A stretch of 64,000 nucleotides of DNA from Bradyrhizobium sp. CSA112 (GTDB lineage Bacteria > Pseudomonadota > Alphaproteobacteria > Rhizobiales > Xanthobacteraceae), in assembly GCF_029051645.1 (NCBI RefSeq), contig NZ_JAACFS010000005.1, forward strand, positions 1 through 64,000, read 5' to 3'. The notes beneath the pieces are model-generated. The model worked only from the letters and a program-made list of their open reading frames with translations, made no database searches and had not been told where the DNA came from. Below are positions 59,082 through 64,000 of this stretch, piece after piece (positions within the stretch are counted from its first letter, which is position 1; every line of letters starts with the position of its first letter). The translations under genes and the position numbers were made by a program.

Positions 59082-60572
59082 ATGCTCACCTATCAAACCT
59101 ACATCGATGGCAAATGGGTCGATGCTGCCTCAGGCAAGACCTTCCAGACCTTCGACCCTTACACGGGCGAGCCTTGGGCCAGTATTCCTGAGTGCGACAA
59201 GGTCGACGTGGACCGGGCCGTGGAGGCCGCCTCGCGCGCCTTCGAAGCCGGACCATGGCCGAAGATGACGCCAACCGCGCGCGGCAGGATCATGCGCCGC
59301 ATCGCCCAGCTCATCGAGAAGCACGCCGAGCATTTGGGCCAGATCGAGGTGCGCGACAACGGCAAGCTGATTTCGGAGATGGCGGCGCAGACCAAGTACA
59401 TGCCGGAGTGGTTCTACTACTACGGCGGCCTCGCCGACAAAATTCAAGGTGCCGTGGTGCCGGTCGACCGACCCGAGCACTTCACCTACATCCTGCGCGA
59501 GCCAGTTGGCGTGTGCGCGTTCATCACGCCGTGGAACTCGCCGCTGATGCTGGCCACGTGGAAGATGGCTCCCGCGCTGGCGGCGGGCTGCACCGTGGTG
59601 ATCAAGCCTTCCGAGTTCACCTCGGCCTCGCTGCTCGAGTTCATGAAGCTCGTGATCGAAGAGTCCGGCCTGCCGCCAGGAGTGGTCAACGTGGTGACCG
59701 GTTACGGCGCGGTGACGGGCGAGCCGCTCGTCACGCATCCGAAGGTCGCCAAGGTCGCCTTCACCGGCGGCAGCGTCACTGGCGCCCGCGTCAACGAGCT
59801 GGCTGCCAAGACCTTCAAGAAAGTGTCGCTCGAACTCGGTGGCAAATCGCCCAACATCGTGTTCGACGACTGCATTCTCGACGATGCAGTCAGCGGCGCG
59901 GTGTCAGGCATCTTCGCGGCGACGGGACAGACGTGCATCGCCGGTTCGCGCCTGCTGCTGCAGGAGAGCATTCACGACAAGTTCGTCGAGAAGCTGGTCG
60001 CCATGGCCAAGACGGCACGCCTCGGCAATCCCGCGTTAGCCGAGACGCAGGTCGGTCCAGTGACGACCCCGCCGCAGTATCAAAAGATTCTTTCCTACAT
60101 CGATATCGCCAAGGGAGAGGGCGCGAAGTGCGTACTTGGGGGCGGGCCGGCGACCAAGGAGGAGGGCGGCGGCAAGTATTTCGTCAAGCCAACCATCTTC
60201 ACGGGCGTCAATAACAAGATGCGTATTGCGCAGGAGGAGGTATTCGGTCCGGTTCTGTCGATCATCAAGTTCAAGGACGAGGAAGAGGCGGTGCAGATCG
60301 CCAACGACATCGCATACGGCCTCGGCGCCGGCGTTTGGACGCAGTCCGTCAAGCGCGCGCACGCGATGGCCGCCCGCATCAAGGCCGGCACGGTGTGGGT
60401 GAACACCTATCGGGCGGTAAGCTTCCTAATGCCATTCGGCGGCTACAAGGCCTCCGGTCTCGGTCGCGAGAATGGCGCAGAGGCGATCGAGGGGTATCTG
60501 CAGTCGAAAAGCGTTTGGATCAACAACGGACCCGGCGGCGGCAACCCCTTCGTGATGAAGACGGCCGGGTGA
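59082..60572 (+). CDS. Aldehyde dehydrogenase (NAD(P)+)
   Basis: 496 residues. YQTYIDGKWVDAASGKTFQT at the start, N-x-P-W-N (FITPWNSPLMLATWKMAPAL), Lys in CTVVIKPSEFT, catalytic Glu near residue 251 in SLELGGKSPNIVFDD and catalytic Cys near 285 in GQTCIAGSRLLL. It oxidises an aldehyde to the acid; the closest groups in my memory are betaine- or long-chain-type dehydrogenases, the substrate is not decidable. Full length. It stands alone. Confidence 0.93.
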   Translation: MLTYQTYIDGKWVDAASGKTFQTFDPYTGEPWASIPECDKVDVDRAVEAASRAFEAGPWPKMTPTARGRIMRRIAQLIEKHAEHLGQIEVRDNGKLISEMAAQTKYMPEWFYYYGGLADKIQGAVVPVDRPEHFTYILREPVGVCAFITPWNSPLMLATWKMAPALAAGCTVVIKPSEFTSASLLEFMKLVIEESGLPPGVVNVVTGYGAVTGEPLVTHPKVAKVAFTGGSVTGARVNELAAKTFKKVSLELGGKSPNIVFDDCILDDAVSGAVSGIFAATGQTCIAGSRLLLQESIHDKFVEKLVAMAKTARLGNPALAETQVGPVTTPPQYQKILSYIDIAKGEGAKCVLGGGPATKEEGGGKYFVKPTIFTGVNNKMRIAQEEVFGPVLSIIKFKDEEEAVQIANDIAYGLGAGVWTQSVKRAHAMAARIKAGTVWVNTYRAVSFLMPFGGYKASGLGRENGAEAIEGYLQSKSVWINNGPGGGNPFVMKTAG

Positions 60573-60874
60573 CTCAGAAGGACAAGTGAGGATTGACGCC
60601 TGACTTCGCTCGCTATGACCACTGTGGTGGAACGGGGCGAGCCCGCCTTTGACACGCTGCTTCCAAATTTGCGCAGTGCGCTCGCACACCGCATCCGCGC
60701 TATTGTGACGATCGCCGTGACCAAGTTGTTGCTCCTAACATTGCCCGCTTATGATGAGGGAAAGACGGAACCAGAGCTGCGCCGAGCTTGGACCACCCGC
60801 TTCCGTATGCTCCAGCCATTCGAGCGTTCGAGGAGTAACCAGCCGCGTACTGCTGCACTGCATGAGTCCGGAAG
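60573..60874. other. Stretch without a supported gene
   Basis: No family likeness on either strand; leads into repeat R2. Confidence 0.45.
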
Positions 60875-60985
60875 TGGCACCTTTGAGACCTGCCGATCAT
60901 CCTTGGCGATGTCCGTTTCCTGGGGAAGACCGGAAGTAGTCGGCCGACGGCCAAAGTGACGCGATTGACCCTAATCAGACATCCG
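60875..60985. repeat. Repeat R2, copy b
   Basis: Matches 55621-55728 in the same direction, about 85% by eye. Confidence 0.8.
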
Positions 60986-61116
60986 CTCCAAGCACGCCGA
61001 GTTCCTGTTTCATCCGATCGTCCGCCTTCGTTGCTGAAAGGCCGATTGTCGTCGCGCCGTATTCTTTTCGCTCGCGGGGACCGCGCACGTGCCTATGCTG
61101 CTCAGGCGCAATCCTG

Positions 61117-61983
61117 TCAGCGTGGGTCGATCCTGTAAGCCACAACAGTGCCGTCCATCATCATCGGGATCATGACGGTGCCGTCGGGCCCCACGCCGAG
61201 ATCGGCGCTCCCCTTCGTGAGCGGAAGAAGGCGCGTCGGCTTGCCATTATTCGCGACGTGGAACAGACCGCCGCTTACCCAGTCGGTGACGAGATAGCCG
61301 CCCTTGCCATCGGGTTCGACACCATCGAAATTGCCGACTGGTGTCGAGTCACCAAGAGCAGACACTTTCTTGGTCGCGAGATCGATCGCCTTCATGTGGC
61401 CAGGTACCTTGGTCGAGAAGTCCGGGGCCATCTTGCCCCACGACGCGACCACAAGCCTCCCGTCCTCGACGAAAAGCCCGTTCGGGTTGTCGAGCGCGTC
61501 ATCCTGCAGCAGGAGCGACAGCTTGCCGCCGTCAAGGACCCAAATGCTGTTTGTTACCATGTCGGAGACGTAGACCCGTCCCCTTTTGTCAGCCGCGAGG
61601 TCGTTCAAGAATTTGGATCCGGGTGCCTCGTATCGGTTGATAATTTCGCCCTTGGCGAGGTCGATTTCAGCAACCCGATCGACGTCTGCGGCGTACAGTT
61701 TGCCGTTGGCAAGCGCGAGCCCGGTCGGACTGTCGAGCCCCTTGACCCACTCGATTGTCACGACCTTTCCATCCGGTCCGAGCTTTGAAATGAAGCCGTT
61801 GCCATCCTTCTTCATCGGATCGCCGTTGACGTTCGACACATAAATGGCCCCCGCGGCTCGGTCAAAGACCACCGACTCGGGCTGCTTGAAGCCACTCGCC
61901 TCCCACAGCTTCTGAGGTTCCGCGGCGACGGCACTGAAGGTAAGCACAGCAAACACCAATGCGGAGAGCTGAGGTGTCCTCAT
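61117..61983 (-). CDS. Exported SMP-30/gluconolactonase-like beta-propeller
   Basis: 288 residues from ATG 61983 behind GAGGAGG. A signal peptide (MRTPQLSALVFAVLTFSAVA-AEP) leads to a six-bladed propeller of SMP-30 type: KQPESVVFDRAAGAIYVSNV, GLDSPTGLALANGKLYAADV, LNDLAADKRGRVYVSDMVTN, DNPNGLFVEDGRLVVASWGK and NFDGVEPDGKGGYLVTDWVS. The acidic and Asn residues for the metal site are kept. It may be a periplasmic lactonase or a sensor-type propeller. An EcfG-type promoter lies 31 bases upstream. Confidence 0.88.
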   Translation of the reverse strand: MRTPQLSALVFAVLTFSAVAAEPQKLWEASGFKQPESVVFDRAAGAIYVSNVNGDPMKKDGNGFISKLGPDGKVVTIEWVKGLDSPTGLALANGKLYAADVDRVAEIDLAKGEIINRYEAPGSKFLNDLAADKRGRVYVSDMVTNSIWVLDGGKLSLLLQDDALDNPNGLFVEDGRLVVASWGKMAPDFSTKVPGHMKAIDLATKKVSALGDSTPVGNFDGVEPDGKGGYLVTDWVSGGLFHVANNGKPTRLLPLTKGSADLGVGPDGTVMIPMMMDGTVVAYRIDPR

Positions 61984-62013
61984 GGTAGCCTCCTCGTGAT
62001 TGCCCCGAGAAGG

Positions 62014-62039
62014 AACGAGCCCGTAAGGGCAGATGTTCC
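62014..62039 (-). promoter_or_regulatory. EcfG-type promoter (GGAAC-N17-CGTT)
   Basis: On the minus strand GGAAC is at 62039-62035 and CGTT at 62017-62014, upstream of the SMP-30-like gene. Confidence 0.7.
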
Positions 62040-62405
62040 TACCGTACTTCCTTTTATGGCAGGCGCGCCAATTTCCCTTTGACTTCTTTGCTCCCAAGGG
62101 GCGGAGCGCCTGTTCGAGACTCGGGTCAGCGCCGCTGCCCCAAGCCAAACTAAATGATCGCCTCAGGTCGAAGACGACCACTGTCTCGCTCATCCGACGG
62201 TTGCCACTAATGGCCCGAAGCTGATGTGCCATCCCGTCCAATGCACGTCTACTGACGCTGGCCCGCAATTTCGAGCGACACCATTTCACAATTGATTTGC
62301 GCACTCTGCATCCGGGGTGCAGCCTGTCTTCGCGGGCTTGCGAGCTTTGAGATCGTGCCAGCGTTGCGCGTTCGAACGCTCGCGCAGTGGAGAGTGGAGG
62401 ATCGC
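62040..62405. other. Stretch without a supported gene
   Basis: Divergent intergenic region; frames that extend the two neighbouring genes into it lack ribosome sites and protein character. Confidence 0.5.
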
Positions 62406-63263
62406 ATGGGCATCGAACTGCGCCGGGGCGCACCCGACGATTCAGTGAAATGCGGTCGCGTCTGCTTTGACGCCTTCAGGAGCTTGGCTGAACGGCACGG
62501 CTTCCCGCCAGACTTTCCTTCACCCGAGATTGCGTCCGGGCTCCTGTCGATGCTCCTCCAGCATCCCGGCTTCTATGCGGTAGTTGCCCTTGGTGATGGA
62601 GAAATCGTAGGAAGCAATTTCATGGATGAACGCTCGGAGATTGTCGGGATCGGTCCGATCTCGGTCGACCCGACGACACAGAAGCGAGGGGTCGGCCGAG
62701 TTCTCATGGAGCACGTCCTCGACCGTGCCGCCGAGCGACATGCGCCGGGGGTTCGGCTAGTACAGGCCGGCTACAACAATCAAAGCCTGTGTCTTTATAC
62801 AAAACTAGGCTTTAGGGCGCGAGAGCCACTTTCGCTAATGAGCGGCTTACCGCCCAAGGTCGGGGTTGCAGGATACGAGGTGCGTCAGGCTGGTGAAGGA
62901 GACTTTGTGACCTGCAATCAGCTCTGTCGGAAGCTCCATGGTCACGATCGTGCGGGCGAGTTAACGGACGCGATCCAAGGAAAGACCGCCACTGTTGTCG
63001 AGCGTCTCGGCCGCGTAACGGGATATGCGACGTCCATCGGTTTCCTTGCCCATGCGATCGGCGAAACCAATGAGGATCTGATGGCGCTCATCAATGCGGC
63101 ACCAAGTATTACGGGGCCCGGCATCCTCGTCCCAAGCCGTAACCATGCACTGTTTTCATGGTGCCTGGAAAACCGCTTGAACTTGGTTTTCCAAATGACG
63201 CTTATGAGCATCGGACTCTACAGCGAACCGTGGGGCGCCTATCTGCCTTCGGTTCTCTATTGA
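62406..63263 (+). CDS. GNAT-family N-acetyltransferase, two-lobed
   Basis: 285 residues from ATG 62406 (GGAGG six bases upstream). The first lobe has the acetyl-CoA site GIGPISVDPTTQKRGVGRVL with Q-x-x-G-x-G and the family's NQSLCLYTKLGFRAREPLSL. The second lobe (VRQAGEGDFVTCNQLCRKLH; GYATSIGFLAHAIGETNEDL) is a degenerate GNAT fold or a substrate domain, as in other two-lobed GNATs. Acceptor unknown. Confidence 0.85.
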   Translation: MGIELRRGAPDDSVKCGRVCFDAFRSLAERHGFPPDFPSPEIASGLLSMLLQHPGFYAVVALGDGEIVGSNFMDERSEIVGIGPISVDPTTQKRGVGRVLMEHVLDRAAERHAPGVRLVQAGYNNQSLCLYTKLGFRAREPLSLMSGLPPKVGVAGYEVRQAGEGDFVTCNQLCRKLHGHDRAGELTDAIQGKTATVVERLGRVTGYATSIGFLAHAIGETNEDLMALINAAPSITGPGILVPSRNHALFSWCLENRLNLVFQMTLMSIGLYSEPWGAYLPSVLY

Positions 63264-63366
63264 GGCATTTCGTGGTCCCGAAAACACCCGCTGTTGCGCT
63301 GTCCGTGTCTCCTTGTGGCACGAGACGGACATCGCATCGGCTGTCGCCGATGTCCGTTCTTCGGGA

Positions 63367-63584
63367 GATTGTGTTGAAAAAGTCCTTTTTCGTTGATGAC
63401 TGAAATTCTCAGGACCGCTGGTGCGTCTCTCTCGCTGCGGGGTGAGGGACCACATCAATTATCGCAAAAACGATCGCTGGCCCTCGTATCGATTCTACAG
63501 AACCTAGCAGCGACTGAAATCGCCAATGCGCTACATTTGCGAGATTTTAGGAGTCCCGCGATTTTCGAGTTTTTCAACACAATC
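63367..63584. mobile_element. 218-base MITE-like element
   Basis: The two ends are inverted copies: GATTGTGTTGAAAAAGTC at 63367 and, read inward from 63584, GATTGTGTTGAAAAACTC, with one mismatch in 18. Directly outside both ends stands CGGGA (63362-63366 and 63585-63589), a 5-base target duplication. The inside codes for no transposase. It is probably moved by an IS with a 'GTTGAAAAA' terminal repeat elsewhere in the genome. Confidence 0.8.
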
Positions 63585-63625
63585 CGGGATAAAGCAGACA
63601 TAGGAATGGAGCTAGCGGGCTTCCG

Positions 63626-63856
63626 ATGATCGTTTGTTCCTGCAACGTCCTAAGCGACACCGAGGTGCGAACTGTCGCCAACACTGCGACGCGCCGAACC
63701 ACCAGCTATGTCTATAGCTGCCTTGGCTGCAGAGCCCGCTGCGGTCGCTGCGCCCGCAACATCCGAGAAATCATGGACGAGGTTTTTGACGGAACGAAAG
63801 TCGGTCGTGCGGATGGCGGCGCCGTACTCGCTGCGCCCGCGGACAAGCAGCCCTAG
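63626..63856 (+). CDS. bfd: Bacterioferritin-associated ferredoxin (Bfd-type [2Fe-2S] protein)
   Basis: 76 residues: MIVCSCNVLSDTEVRTVANT then SCLGCRARCGRCARNIREIM. C4-x-C6 and C39-x-x-C42 match the four cluster ligands of Bfd; extra cysteines are at 32 and 35. Bfd gives electrons to bacterioferritin so that stored Fe(III) leaves as Fe(II). The bacterioferritin gene begins 104 bases downstream. GGAGCT-like bases lie near the start. The MITE ends 41 bases upstream, so it may change this operon's control. Confidence 0.9.
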   Translation: MIVCSCNVLSDTEVRTVANTATRRTTSYVYSCLGCRARCGRCARNIREIMDEVFDGTKVGRADGGAVLAAPADKQP

Positions 63857-63960
63857 GCTTCAATGGTGCCGCCATCCAGTGGCATCGCGCGCTGGTGCTG
63901 CTGGGAAGTTCAGACTAAATTTTCTAGAGTCTGAACCATGGCCAAAACAGGAGCGTGGTT

Positions 63961-64000
63961 ATGAAGGGTGATGCAAAGGTCGTCGAATTTCTAAATAAGG
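63961..64000 (+). CDS. bfr: Bacterioferritin, first 13 residues (runs off right edge)
   Basis: ATG 63961 with AGGAGCG seven bases upstream: MKGDAKVVEFLNK. This is the usual start of bacterioferritin (MKGD..V...LN). The call is supported by the bfd gene directly upstream. Confidence 0.8.
   Translation, partial: MKGDAKVVEFLNK

Noticed and set aside
59192..60214. 340-codon second frame inside the aldehyde dehydrogenase gene
   Set aside because: Arg/His-rich composition without motifs; the overlapping dehydrogenase is unmistakable.
61984..62433. 150-codon N-terminal extension of the SMP-30-like protein
   Set aside because: The extension lacks protein character; the internal ATG has GAGGAGG and opens a signal peptide.

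Overview
The window looks like chromosome of a Bradyrhizobium-type alphaproteobacterium. It is GC-rich, carries an HWE-family sensor kinase, a GcrA-type regulator, phasins, several DUF892/CsbD/DUF3618 stress proteins, and many tiny orphan families that I recall from Bradyrhizobium genomes (memory, no search run). No tRNA, rRNA or CRISPR array was found.

Layout. 1-1.6 kb: an integrase gene cut by an IS1182-like element, with an att-like match to a tRNA-Leu 3' end just upstream. 1.7-4.7 kb: an intact PAS-HWE kinase beside two broken genes (FAD oxidoreductase, DUF72). 4.8-19.7 kb: a stress block with two DUF892 proteins, an SDR, a Crp/Fnr regulator, CsbD, a BrkB/DUF3618/holin-like membrane operon and a three-part AI-2E-type permease. 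19.7-47.7 kb: an accessory zone packed with 27-100 residue proteins and the wrecks of the same kinds of gene (DUF6894, DUF2934, YedK, ATP-dependent DNA ligase, trbI). It also holds a Mn-catalase/DUF892 fusion, two phasins and an alpha/beta hydrolase. 48-64 kb: more ordinary chromosome with thioredoxin-like protein, methyltransferase, DUF4336, FAD monooxygenase, adenylate cyclase-TPR, ParA plus partner, aldehyde dehydrogenase, SMP-30-like protein, GNAT, and bfd-bfr at the right edge.

How it fits together. The strongest unifying signal is a promoter motif, GGAAC-N16/17-(C)GTT, that matches the alphaproteobacterial general-stress sigma factor EcfG consensus. I found 16 candidates by eye, most of them in the right orientation 10-70 bases upstream of stress-type genes: both DUF892 genes, both CsbD genes, the Crp/Fnr regulator, the BrkB operon, the AI-2E fusion, the Mn-catalase fusion, both phasins and several microproteins. 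The window therefore reads as a general-stress-response island that also collects and loses small genes. Many short families occur twice or three times, usually with one intact and one frameshifted copy, and several non-coding repeats occur in pairs.
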